Shown: positions 38,021 through 49,800 of the stretch, one piece after another
Layout: each line of letters starts with the position of its first letter
Position numbering within the stretch: the first letter of the stretch is position 1
Assembly (NCBI GenBank): GCA_965248135.1
Contig: CBDFIN010000012.1
Span: 1-64,000 of the forward strand
Direction: 5' to 3'
DNA: 64,000 bases
From: SZUA-100 sp965248135
GTDB lineage: Bacteria > Pseudomonadota > Alphaproteobacteria > Rhizobiales > Rhizobiaceae
Notes under the pieces: generated by a model
Database searches by the model: none
Told to the model about the DNA's origin: nothing
The model's input: the letters and a program-made list of their open reading frames with translations, nothing else
Program-made: the position numbers and the translations under genes

Positions 38021-38825
38021 CTTGCTTTTTGTGCTTAAAACACCTTATGTATTTATATAATTCACGACTGTTGCCCGAATCTCCCGGTAGTTTCGCATTG
38101 ATATTAATAAACCGGACCCTGTTTCCCCCGAACACTGGATGATCACTGGATTCAATTTCACCGCCAAAGTCTTCTCCCGAATGGCAGCTGACGACCAACT
38201 CGTAGCCTTTGCCCGAAGAGAGATAATCCCGGCAAACCCGGCGCACGGTCGAAAGACCCTCTTTGTTTGAGTATTCCAATATCAGCCGAGTGATAACCGG
38301 ACTATCTGGGGCAAAAGCAACTGAATTGGAATTGCCCAGTTCCCGCGAAAACACGCCCAATTCGGTTACACTGATTTCTACTATTTTATCCAGCTGGTTG
38401 GCGTTATCCGTCTGTTCTCCCAGATCGCTATTCCGGGTATTACTAGATGCGCTGGAATTGGCAGATCCTGTTTTGTGCGATGCTGCTTCGGATAAAGAGG
38501 GAAGCGGAATTGCCAATGTCGCAACAGATGGTGATGTTGCTGTATTTGCCGGATCGGCCACCGCAATCTGAAGTTTGGATCCGGGATCAGGCGGTGCCGC
38601 TAACGGAATTGTCACCGGGCTTAAGCCCGCCGTCGATCCCTGTAGCGGGCCTGCCCACAACAACATACGTTTGTTGCCAGTCAACAGATGGACCATCAGC
38701 AGATGATTGGTCCTCTGCGCATGGTGCCAGCGTCCGTCGGCGACCATCATCAAAATACCGCCACCCGGCAACCCGCTCAACCTCGAAGAGTCGAGATAAA
38801 GCGGTATTAATCCTGGTATTTCAGT
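37905..38825 (-). CDS. Unrecognised 306-aa protein with low-complexity linker
   Basis: From ATG 38825 (MTEIPGLIPLYLDSSRLSGL). An N-terminal beta domain (GGGILMMVADGRWHHAQR, LLWAGPLQG) is joined by a Ser/Ala/Asn-rich linker (SANSSASSNTRNSD) to a second domain (LVVSCHSGEDFGGEIESSD). The layout suggests an adaptor. The last 38 codons overlap the next gene and may be spurious if a frameshift fused them. Family unknown. Confidence 0.55.
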   Translation of the reverse strand, partial: TEIPGLIPLYLDSSRLSGLPGGGILMMVADGRWHHAQRTNHLLMVHLLTGNKRMLLWAGPLQGSTAGLSPVTIPLAAPPDPGSKLQIAVADPANTATSPSVATLAIPLPSLSEAASHKTGSANSSASSNTRNSDLGEQTDNANQLDKIVEISVTELGVFSRELGNSNSVAFAPDSPVITRLILEYSNKEGLSTVRRVCRDYLSSGKGYELVVSCHSGEDFGGEIESSDHPVFGGNRVRFININAKLPGDSGNSRELYKYIRCFKHKKQDDPNAEGRNALYNFSAQIGIGSRCAGNQPDRIRQWRYI

Positions 38826-38955
38826 CATTTTCGGAGCCATATGACCGGTTAGCAACAGTAGCCGGTATAAACAACTCTGCATCAAGAATCAGCGCAACAA
38901 TTGAGTTTCGCCCAACTTGGAAAATACGAAACGGTTTTCTGGTCTCACCATTCGT

Positions 38956-38984
38956 TTGCATGTGTGTACCAATAGATGTATTAT
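38956..38984 (+). promoter_or_regulatory. Candidate sigma70-like promoter
   Basis: TTGCAT (38956-38961), 17-base spacer, TATTAT (38979-38984), ending 16 bases before ATG 39001. Lies in the divergent gap between 38825 and 39001. No ribosome site is obvious, so the message could be nearly leaderless. Confidence 0.35.
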
Positions 38985-39000
38985 GGTTAACGACTGAATA

Positions 39001-40157
39001 ATGCAGACAAAGGCATTTTTTACCGTGTCCGATGACAGCCAGACAACGAGGACAATCCAGATCGTATCGACCGACCGCAAGGCGGCCGAAAGCCTGGTGT
39101 ACGGGGCTATACTTGCCGCAATGCCGGCAATTAGGAATGAGCACAAGTATCGGCAAGGGCAGCGCAGACCGGGGACTATGGTGTCGCGTTTCGAGTATGC
39201 GTCCAGAGGAAATGGCGGAGACGACGCCACAGGAGGCTACAATAAAAGAGAATTCATCGATCTGACGGCCAGGATTCTCCTTATTCCGACTGAAGGAGAT
39301 AAGCAGCCTGGCGAATCTGTGCCCGACGAAGACGTTTTTCCCATTAATACTGAATTGATACTCAAAAATAGCAAAAATCGGGCCTCGAAGCCTGAAATTG
39401 TGGCGTTTGAATGGATTGATGCAGCTGATCGGGGTTTCGCTGGCGCATTCCTGCGGGATTTCGGGCAAATGAAGGACGTGATCTTTCTCCTGGAAGCATC
39501 CCGGCTTGAAGAGCGAGGCGCTGATGCTGCCAGTATACCTTCTCAGCTGACCGATACAATCGAGGTAATTGCCGCGATGAGCGGTGCAGAAAGGGTCCTT
39601 TCCCAGAATCGGAATTGGTATCTATGGTCTTGAATACAATCTTGCTTTGGCCCTGCAGGACTATATCTATCCTAAGGGGTCTACGCAAAACCGCTTTTTG
39701 GACTTTCGCTCCGGGAGCTGCTCGATGCCCCACGACAACATGATGACTACGCACCTTTGAAATGGCTTTCGGCGACCTATACCAAAATCAGCCGGATACA
39801 CACCATCCTGTTGGGTTTCCACCCGATGCTCCGGGAAAATATCCGGATTTGGCCGCTGTCTTTTGCGGGATTTGGGGACCGGCCTGGCAGCTCAACTATG
39901 ATATTGTTAGCCGCAACGCGCACTATGGCCGGGAAGGTGAGCAATCGAACGCAGATGATCACCGCATCTCCTACGCCAAGACGCTTCCCAGTACATGGCG
40001 CTACTGGCGTCCAATCGGCTCCACCGAAATGCTGTTTTCGCACCTCGCCGGGTGTCCAAATAAACTTGGACTGCATCCAAAATATATCAACGAACATGCT
40101 GGAATGCTTGAAACGCTGCCCTCTGCAGCTGATCGGCAGAAGGCTCATGTCGGCTGA
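39001..40157 (+). pseudogene. Unrecognised gene with several frameshifts
   Basis: Three frames read as consecutive parts of one protein: 39001-39633 (KAFFTVSDDSQTTRTIQIVS ... AMSGAERVLSQ), then GIGIYGLEYNLALALQDYIY near 39612-39690, FGLSLRELLDAPRQHDDYAP near 39700-39760, and 39762-40157 (FCGIWGPAWQLNYDIVSRN). Restored length would be about 385 residues. No known domain. It faces the SEDS operon convergently across a long hairpin. Either decayed or affected by indel errors. Confidence 0.5.
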
Positions 40158-40310
40158 TTCGCCATCTCCAATACAGTTTACGGGAATTACAGGCAGCAAA
40201 ATCCGGAAACAGGTAATGTATCGGGGTCCATACGATACTTGTTGCGGCTGAGTTGTATCAACTGCCTTTGGTATTAACCGCTGGACACAGCCTGCACCGG
40301 ACTTTGATCC

Positions 40311-40360
40311 GATGTTGTATTTTCCTTGTGGCTGGCCAGTCACAAGGAAAACACAACATC
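40311..40360. terminator. Very strong stem-loop between converging genes
   Basis: Bases 40311-40330 pair with 40341-40360 (20 bp, one mismatch) around a 10-base loop that is itself nearly palindromic (CTGGCCAG). It follows the frameshifted + gene and the end of the - strand operon. A bidirectional terminator is the simplest reading. Confidence 0.5.
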
Positions 40361-40412
40361 TGGGAAACGCGAAACGCCGGTCAAATGGAATCTGATTACA
40401 CACGAGCCTGCT

Positions 40413-43211
40413 CTAAAAGTGGCGTGGCGTGCTTTTGGCCCGGACACTTACTTGATCCATGTTGACAATATTGTCTGCGTCCCTGTTCTCTGCTTTTTTA
40501 CTGTCATCATCGCCAGGTTTTCCGGCAGACGGATTTTTCCCGCGCGGCTCTTGCCCGTCTGTTTTCTCCACGTCATCGAGGTGCTCGAAATCTGTTTCGT
40601 GGTTTTCCGGCACTCCGTCCACATCCGATCCGGCAAATCCGGTTTCAGAGCCATCCATCTGCGGCTTGATTGGTCCGTATATGGCCTCGAGATAACGCTT
40701 TGCTTCGCTCAAGATCTCCGACTCGTTATCAATAACCTTTTGTTTTAGCTCATAGACGTCATCACCTATTCGCTTCACCAGGTCGTCGGGGTAGCGCATC
40801 AGCAACTGACGCACCGTGGTCCTGATATTGCCTTTGCCAATGCGTTTCAAATCCACGTATTTGAAAACCCGCTTATTTTCATCGAAACTCGAACGCAGTT
40901 GCGCGCCCAGCTCTATGCGCGCCTTGGCATCCATCGGATAGTAGGGTGGGATTGTGGGGATCGATAGGGCCGTCACCGGTCGGCAGACCTCCTTCACGGC
41001 GAATTTGCAACCGGTTGCTGGCAAACGCCCCGGCCATAGCAGCAAAGAATACGAGCGAATCGATTGATATGGCCAAAAAAAGGGCAACCCATGCAAGCGT
41101 ATCGAGCCGGCGAAGCGAGGCCCAGCGACCTAGTAAAGTTGGATGTTTCCTCCGAGTTCTCCCTTTCCACCTTGTCGAGAAGCGCTCGAATCGGTTGTTC
41201 GAACGCATAGGGCAGTTTCGCGAGGTTAAGGCAACTGCGCCCCTTGGCTACATAGGCCTCCACATTGTTCAACCCATAGTATTCGCGGTTGACGACGCAC
41301 GCAGCAGACAATCGGGCAAGATTGGTGCTCAATTCCCGAAGATGATCGGTGTGCTCAGAGATTAACCCGGCATCACAGCTCAACGCGCTGAAGCTGTCGA
41401 ACTTGTCCTTGTTGCGCTCAAGAATTGACTGCAACCGAACGCAACCATTGGCCATTGCATTGAAGGATTCTTTGGAACCGGTGGTCAAAAACTCATCTCT
41501 TGCTCGGCGTATCGTAGCGACCATATCCGCTGCAGTATTCTTGCTTTGGTTTGTTCGGCCGGTCGATTTATCGCTTACCTGGGATTGCAGCGCCGATAGC
41601 GCTGCATTCTGTCTTGCCTTCAGGGTTGCAATTTCACGGTTGAGCGGTTCAACGCTCTGCTCAAGACGCTCAAGCTGGCTTTCCCGGCCGGCCGCGCTGG
41701 TGAGAGCTCTTTCGAGTTGCCCCCCCCAGTTTCTTTTGCTGCTTTTGCAGAGGCGTCAATTCGGATTGTGCCACACCGCGTTCTTTCTTAAGGGCTCTGT
41801 ATGCCGGACCTTTGCCGGCCGGCCGGCGCTTGCCATCCGGTCCAACACGACCCTCAACAGCCTCAATATTCATTTCGACATCGAGACGGGCGATTTCCAC
41901 GCGCAGGCTGTCAACTCTTAGCTTGATGGGGGCAAGTTGAAGCTTGAGCTGTTCGGGGTCAGGCCCGGTGGTTATTGTTTCTCCATTTTTTAATGCGTTG
42001 ATCTGGGTTCTATATTTCTCCAGTTCCGCAAGATTCTCATTCAACTCGACTTTGATTTTATCAGCATCTGCTTCCAACTCCGCTTGCTGCTGGCGAATGC
42101 TGTCTGTCAAGATTTTCTGGGAGTTCAGTGCAAGGTCAAGAACCGCGTTAACATTGCGGTGGTATTCACTCCATCCTTCGGAATCGGCCAGTTGCTCCAA
42201 TTTATCGCTTCGGGACTCGATCAGTCCGTTTCGTATCAGACTGAAGGATGATGCGGTCTCGCTTCGCGCAATGCTCAGCTCGATCTTTTTTCTCTCGGCA
42301 AGTTTGAAAACTCTGTCAAACAGGGAATCAAAAGAGAAAAATACGGAAGCGAACATGGAGATCAAGAGCATCGCAACCTTGCCGAAATCAGAAATAACAT
42401 AAGGAATTTCGCTTACTTGCGAGGTTGGAGTGTCCGCAGAACCACGCCGGCCGGATCGAGGCCTGAGTCCGATCAAACCGCCCAGGCCGAGGAACATGCG
42501 GACAAGTAAATGCGGCTTATGGCCGGTTGCTTCGGCCCGTTTGCGACTCCGCTCCGCAAGATCTTGTGCCACCACCCAAGAAATGATGAACAAAACACCC
42601 TGAATGCCAAGCGACACCGTAAGAGAGATCGGCACAGAAAACGGTAGCGCACCTTCCGTATTTCCTTCCGGTGTTGTGAAGTTGATCATACCTTCGGTGG
42701 TCGTTAGGAAGGAGCCAATGGAAAGGAAAAAGGCGAAGAATATTGATAGCCCGATCGTCCCTTGAGCAAGCAATTTCCCCCGCTGGCGCTGCAGGAAACC
42801 GGGTGTCTTGCCGCGGCCTTGCACATTGTCTGCGGGGGAATAATGATCGTCCTCTTGCCAATCCGCCCCGCCTTCGCGAAGTTTGTGGTTCAATTTGCCT
42901 AGGGGGCCGCGACCGTGCGTTGTTTGCCATAACAACCACACAAGCACGCCGATGATCCCTGCGAACCAGAATTCATAGGGTAGCCCCAGGAAGCCGGAAG
43001 TTCCATTGCTCGAAGAAAATTCCGGCCCCTGTGTGACAACCGGGCCTGATGAACCGGTATTCGAGGACAGGAACTGCATGACCGGTCCAGAGAACAGGAG
43101 ATAGCCTAGACCGGCAATTCCGGTCACGGCACCGATTTTTGCAAGCAATATCCAGCGCCGGTTACGAAAGGAGCTGTCAGCCGCGCCGGTTTTATCGAAT
43201 GGGAACTTCAT
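40413..43211 (-). pseudogene. Multi-TM coiled-coil protein with frameshifts, one at an 8-G tract
   Basis: The first 490 residues (41670-43211) hold about five membrane segments (KIGAVTGIAGLGYLLFSG, FWFAGIIGVLVWLLWQ, LSIFFAFFLSIGSFL, GIQGVLFIISWVVA, VAMLLISMFASVFFSF) and a long coiled coil. At eight G residues (C run 41720-41727 on +) the frame shifts; the next frame continues QLERALTSAAGRESQLERLE down to about 41150. A third has TLAWVALFLAISIDSLVFFA, and a fourth (40413-40935) the helical tail MDAKARIELGAQLRSSFDEN. Restored, about 930 residues: an inner-membrane scaffold at the end of the SEDS/PBP operon. Confidence 0.65.
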
Positions 43212-43317
43212 TTTAAGCCTCCGTAATTCAACATAATTCGAATTTATACAGAATAATACATAAAATCAAGCAAAATTATGGCACCGAAAATCCCATAAAA
43301 GATCTCATCCCGGCGGA

Positions 43318-46300
43318 TTAGGCGGCCCCGATTGCCGTGGCAGATGTTTTTCGTTGCTCAGGCGGGCGGCAGCGACCGTAATAACCAATCTCCAGCACGC
43401 CAACAAAAAGAAAGTGCGATATCCCTGCGGAAATAAAAGTCGAAGGTTGCCCCATTACCGGCAAATTCCCAAGCGAAAACTGAAACGACAACATCCAGTG
43501 CAGCCCAAACAGTGTGGCAAAACATACCACCGCATAGGAGGCACAAACAGTGGCGAATTTTTGATTCTCAGTGCCATCGCGGCGCGTCGCCCCCCCCATT
43601 GCGATTAGCAACATCAGACAAATAATAGTAATCTGAAGTGTGAGAACAATCAGGACTCCGTCCCTGACCGAGGGCAACATAAAGCCAGGTCGAGGCGAAA
43701 TCATTGTGGATTGCGGGGATTGTCACTGCGATTTCCTCAGCGTCTTGCTGAGAGTTGTTATTGGGATGGCACAAAAACTCTGTGTGCCGATTCCAGAATG
43801 TGACGATTTTCCTTTCACCGCGTTCTAGGTTTGACTTGAAGCTTGTCGGGGAGTCGGCATCCAACAATTCCGATGGCCAGGTGACGGCCTTTGAGCGGAT
43901 AAGTTTAGTCAGACATGGACTGGCTGAGATCGCACGTCTCGAAAGCATGACCTGGCGGCCGGTATCGGGGTATTCAATTTCAATAGGAGGCCGGGACATC
44001 ACTCGGGGCTGATTGCTTTCTGCAACATGTGGCAACATCAGTTCTGTCCACGATCTCAATCTCAACATCGGCGTGCGAAACGTACCCGTCATTTTTTCTT
44101 CAAAAGCAATGCCCCACCACTTCGGATCGTCGGTTACAGAAATGAACCACGAGGCAGACAGGATCGAGAAAACCGGTAAAACCAGAATGACAACGAACTC
44201 TATCGGTCGAATGATGGGAAACGGGCGCACATGCTGGTTCAAAAACTGTTTACCCACCCGGCGGGTTTTATGCAGGAGTGGCCGGCGCCTGAAAGCCGGT
44301 TCCCGCAGGCCGAACTGCCGCCATCGTGTCACCCTATCAATGAATATCATGGCAAGGTGAAAGAACACCATGGCGGACAGGGACGTCAACATCATCAAAA
44401 TAAGGATGAGAAACGGTGAGTGATCCGATTTGACCACCGGCACCGCCAGCACGATCATCAGCAGGCCTGCAACCAGAAGAATCTGAATAAACGCATCGGA
44501 AGGCTTAATCCTCGCCCGAACACCCAAATCCCTGCGCTGCACAGTTACGACAAGAACCGCAACGATGATTGCAAGAAGCGCCTTGATCACCTCCGAAGGC
44601 TGGAAAAGCCCAACAATACCTTCTTCCGCACCAAGAACAATCCATGCCATAAGCGACAAGGCTAGGACCAGAAACAGCAATCCGGACATCGGGCTTCCAA
44701 GAAGAAAACCGATCAAAGCCTTGAAGATCGCAAGGGTATATTGCGCCAGCAGCAGAACGAGGTATCCAGCTCTGGAAAAAATCCAGGTCAAAGCGGGCAT
44801 CAACGATACGGGAACAACGGAAAAGACCAGTTGTTTGGTCTGATTGCGTACAAGCCGGAAGAATTTGGGTTCTTGCGGTTTTTGGGTGGACAAATTTCTG
44901 GCGTGCAATCGCAGAAACCGCCCGCCATGCTGCCGGATCAGATCGATGAGAGTGATAAGTACCAGCACCGGAAGCCAGATCGAGTAACGTGCTATCCGTT
45001 TTTTCGACTGGAGGATTACCAGTGGCGAGACCTTTATCTTATCGGCTGTTTGGGTTGGGCTGAAACGCGCAACGAAGTTTCGTAGTTGAAACAACGGAAC
45101 CCAGCCTACGAAACCCAGTGCAACCGCACCAAGCTGGATAGCTAGAAGGGAATCTTCATAGAACCGGCTGAACCGCATATCAGGAGAAGCGAAACCAAGT
45201 TTGGCAGCAGCAAAATTTCCGGTGGCGATCAACCCGGTGACCGCAATAAAAAACAACCGGGTCAGGCTGCCGGCCGTTGGGGAAATCAATATGACCAACC
45301 CGGCACAACACCAGGCGGTAATGGCAGGCAATGGATTTGACGCAACAGCAACAGCTGGTTCAAAAACCGGATCCATCGATCTAAGGCCTGAAGGAAGGCC
45401 CAATAGTCGGACCATTTGAACGCCGATTGGTGCAAATTTCGGGAGAAGCAGCGCCAGCGTTGAAGCAAAAAAGAAACTCTGCAGAACAGCTAATACGGGA
45501 TCCGGAGAACGGATTGCTGCCGCCGGGAAGGAAAGGAGCCACCAAAGCCCTAGCAGAAAGAGCGTTAGGATTGCTGACGCCGATAGCAGTAGGCCAAGGG
45601 CTGGGATGTTCGGCGACTCCCACTGCGCCTTCCAAAAATCACCCGCAAGCTCTGCCCGAATGCAAGTAGACCTGAAGGGCTGGCCGGCTGATTGCTGCTG
45701 ACAGTTTTGAATACGATGTGGATTAACTGCGGGCGTCAGAACAAGGTCGCCGGCACTTCCGCGCCCGTCCTCCAGTGATACCTTATAGAAGGTTCGGCCG
45801 ATAATCACTCCAGACAGAGATATTGCTGCGCCATTCATATCATTGCGCACGACGGGATGCGCCGTTTTCGTCAGAATACTTGGTTTCGAATCAAATCCGG
45901 CTGCGCGGTGGAACGCAAACGGGCTGTGGCCGGCTTGTATGGCAAAACCCCTTCCGTTCACATATATGACCTTCAGCGCATCGAATTGCGTATCCCCGAG
46001 ACGGATTGCCGCCAATTTGTTGACCACGCATGTGACCGTACCGCCAATTCTGAGAACGGAAACCCGACCCTGCTGTTTTATACGTTCGATAGCATCGGTC
46101 AAAAATGCCGGCGCCCAACCGGTTGAACCGCCGCAATTTTCATCTAGGGGAATGCCGTCGATCCGTTCCAGCCTGGTCCCCCACATACTGTGCTGCGCCC
46201 GATATCTCGCCGTCACCACGGATTTCTCGTATACTGAGAATTCAATCGTCCGTACATTAGATCTAAGCGACAGGCCTGTCTGTTGTCCGCTTGAATCTCC

Positions 46301-46882
46301 CAGGGACGACAGATCACTGATCCCGGTTATTCGGATAAAGGGCTTGGTTCTTTTAACATACAATGACCAAATGACTTCGGCTAACTGTGTTAGTCGAGCA
46401 ACCGCCCCAAACTGGGAAAAAAGCTTGATCTTTTCTATATACGAAGGCCAATAAGCATCGCTTGCTTGCGACAGCGGAGCGACCGCACCAAATTCGTCAC
46501 CCACTTTTAAATACTGAAGCAAAGATAGATGGTACACACCATCGGAATATTCAAGTCCGAGACTGCGGCTCGTGGAAATATTTGAGACCCACCACGATCC
46601 ATTAATTCGTTCAAACTTTACATGCCGCTTGCTGGCACTTCCTGGGCCAGCGTTCTGTTTCAGTTCTTCACTGCCCAACACAACCCTAGATTGTTTTGCG
46701 TCACCCGAGATGGTTATTTTACCCAGGGTAAAAACATTCTTGCCGTGGTTTTTCGATGCCATTACCAGCAAATCCAGCCAGTTCATGGCGACCCACAATA
46801 AAACAGCCAGCGATAATATCACAGCGACGAAACGCAGACCGGGCAGTATAAACAATCGGTACAGGGGAGCCACAATCCTCAT
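43318..46882 (-). pseudogene. FHA-SEDS fusion (FtsW/RodA-like glycosyltransferase) split by a 1-base shift
   Basis: Starts right after the PBP stop (TGA then ATG). N-terminal TM, then an FHA-like domain (VFTLGKITISG, SASKRHVKFERINGSWWVSN, about residues 47-105), which would bind phosphothreonine. A long extracytoplasmic region and about 12 TM segments follow. SEDS marks: GLFQPSEVIKALLAIIVA (about 759), a KSDHSP segment at the place of the usual PDLGT, and IPAIHNDFASTWLYVALG (about 1060). The typical SEDS end, LGNLPVMGQPSTFISAG, lies in the next frame (43318-43704). One extra base in the CCC at 43662-43664 explains the break. Intact, about 1187 residues would polymerise glycan strands. Confidence 0.75.
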
Positions 46883-49800
46883 TCAAGATGGATCCCTCTT
46901 GATGCGCTGGTATGGCGAACACATTCGCGATGAAGTTTGGCCGGAACTGGCCGCCACTTCACCAGGCTGCTTAGGTTCTGCGGCAAGTCGCTCCAGTCGC
47001 ATAAGTGTTTCTGCAATGATCGGTGCGCAAATCCGACCGCCGGTTGCAGCTGTTGCCGTTTTGGAAACATGCGTTACGACACATGCAAAGGCAATCCTCC
47101 GGCCGGCATATTGGCCTTTGCCAACTCCTTCCACCCAGCCCATGAACCAGGCACTGTTTCCCGGCCTGTCTTTGCCGCCCACCTGCGCCGTACCGGTTTT
47201 GCCGAAGGTCTTCCCAACGAGTTTCTTGTGTCTGGAAAATTCACTGTTTGCAGTTCCACCGGATTCACGGATCACTGCTTTCATACCGTTGCGGATTTCC
47301 TGAAGATAGGCATCGGCAAGTTGCCGGTCGCGAATTCCTCGCGATTCGGACACTTCGGGAATAACGTCCCTGTGGTCCTCGCGAAGTGAACGCCGAGTAA
47401 GCCGCGGGTGAAGCTGGTAGCCGCTACCGATAGCGCCGGAAATGGCGGCGATGGCAAGGGGTGAGGCCTGCATGGCCTGGCCAATCCCGTTGAGGGCAAG
47501 AGAAAATCGCCGGGGCCGCGAATTGACTGCTGCATCGAGCTGAATGCCTTCGGCCATCACCCGAGCCCCTTGCGCTCTGATCCTGAATTTCGGAGATTCG
47601 ATGGCGCGCATGAGACGCAAATCATTACCGCCAAACAAATGGTCAGCCACCTCCTTCAGGATCAGCGGGCGCCGTAACGAGGTGGCGGGACTGCCGTCAA
47701 TTGTGGTGCAACTAAGCTGGCGGTTGCGGCGGATTTCCTGCAGGCGGCCACCTGCATCGACGCAGGTCACGGCCGTATCGTCCAACGCAAGCGCCAATGC
47801 CCCAAACCATAAATTTGAGGACTGTTTGATAGCGTTTTTCATCGAGAGTCGTGCATTCGCGCCACAATTCCTGCCAACAGACGAACACAAGCTGTTCCCC
47901 GAGAAATTTTTAATTTTTCCGGTGCCATTGCGAAAGCTGTTGCCGGTCGGAATAAGCAAAGTACTGGACTGTATGCCGGCAAGGTACATGGGATCGAACA
48001 AGCGGGCAATATTGCCCGAGGTGACACCGCCACCATCATGGGCAAAGGCAAGTTTGATCTCATTGCCCTGCCGTGCGGCTGAATCGGCGGCTGCCAGCGC
48101 GACCAACGGTTTGAAACTGCTTCCTGCGGCAAAAAACCGGCCACCCTTTGCCCATGCACGGGATGCGACCGGACTTTGCGCCGGGCGATATTGCTCCAGC
48201 GCCCGCAAATCCCATTCGGAATATCCCGATCCCGGTTTTGGCAAAGTGGCCGCCGCCAGTATCCTGCCCGTATGCTCGTCAGCAGCCGCACCGCTGATCG
48301 GGCCGGCGTCGAGAAGAACAATCGAAGCTCGCCTGCTCCTGTTTTTATTTTTCGGAAGCAGTTTCCAGATGCGCTTCAATCCGGCTTTCCGGTTGAGGAC
48401 GTCTGACAAGACACCAATCGCCGTTTCCTGAAAACGCGGATCGATCGACAGGTCAATCTCGCGGGTCTTTCCTTCCACGACCTGCGGCTCAAGCTGACCG
48501 ATCAGTGACAATTCATCACGGTGGTCGAATCCGATGATGGGAACCAGGCCTATTTTTGAGGCAAACTGATTGACGCGGCTGAATTGTGTACCGTCTGGAT
48601 CCTCCTGCGTACAGGTCAGCCGAACCTGCTCGCCGGCTTCATTGTTCAGATTGACATGCAACAGGCCGGCGCGATTTGGCCGGCCATTAACCACGGATCG
48701 CCAACCAAGTCTGCAGTTTTTTGCTGTCACGGTCTTGGTAATTCCGTCCTCGATAGTAAAGTATGAATCACTGTCAGCGCTCGCACCCAGTTGCCCAAAT
48801 GTGGTTTCACCGCTGGCAAGTCGGCAATCCAGGAGAACATGGTTTGTCAACAGATAACGCTGGTCGACAATAAAAGCGGTCAGATCCTGATAGTCACGCT
48901 CTTCCATATTTGCATCATTGAGCCGGCGGAGTTCCGCCGGAATGGCCGAGGCCGGCTTCACCGCGATCTCGATCAACTGAAGGCCACGGCCGAGTTGGAG
49001 ATTGATCCGGTGGACCCTGGAGCGTTTTTCGGCTCTGGAAACCGGATCGTTTTTGCATCTACCGGTGCCGCCGGAAATGCGGTCACAATAGGCTTTGCCG
49101 GTATAACTGGTCCGGCGGCTGGCGGAGAATATCTGTCTCTTCCGCTGGTTCACACGAATTTCCGTTACCTCGCCGACGACATCAATATCGAGCAGGTAGG
49201 CGCTTGCCGGCCGTTCCGTACGATCGCGCCAATCGATAACGGTTCTCAGGATGACCGGGCTGCCCCGTGCAAAAGCCGGATCTATATTGAGCCAATCACC
49301 GTTGCCCTTGGCCGCGATGTGCGCAATAAACCCAAACACATTGATTGAAGGAACTGCCTGTCTGGATGAATCAACCTCCTGAAAATCCCGGCCCTGGCCG
49401 ATCCCAACCCGCCAGCGATTCGCAAAGCAACCGCTACGCACATAGTTTGCGCCGACAGATGAGCCATCATCGCATAACCGGCTGTGACGCTTTCGATTAT
49501 CCCTTACCGCTATGATTTCCTTGGTATTCCGGAAACGCGCAAGTTCCTTTCTAATAAGTGCCCCAGGATCGGTGCGGCAAAGCCGGTCCAGCAATTTATC
49601 AGCATCTTCCAATGTATCTGCCTTTTTGCTCCCGCCTAGGCCGTTTTCCTGCCCGGGAAGCAAACCAATGTCGAAACCCGCCGAGCGCTGTGCGCAATTC
49701 ACCGCCAAATTGAGAGCGAATTTGTCGGGGAGATAGGTAATGATTGCATTATCTTCCTTTCGGCTTAGTTTTTCAAACAGCCGGCCAGATGCGGACCCAA

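Noticed and set aside
32005..38825. Naming the Hsp70-like and neighbouring genes srfB/srfC
   Set aside because: Only the general idea (large actin-fold protein with big partners) is shared; I could not match specific SrfB or SrfC motifs.
38821..39468. 215-aa minus-strand ORF
   Set aside because: Overlaps a better + strand coding frame and the divergent promoter region; composition is not protein-like (many Cys/His/Arg).
46572..48431. Long + strand ORFs of 243 and 295 aa
   Set aside because: They are antisense to the penicillin-binding gene, which has all its catalytic motifs in the minus frame.
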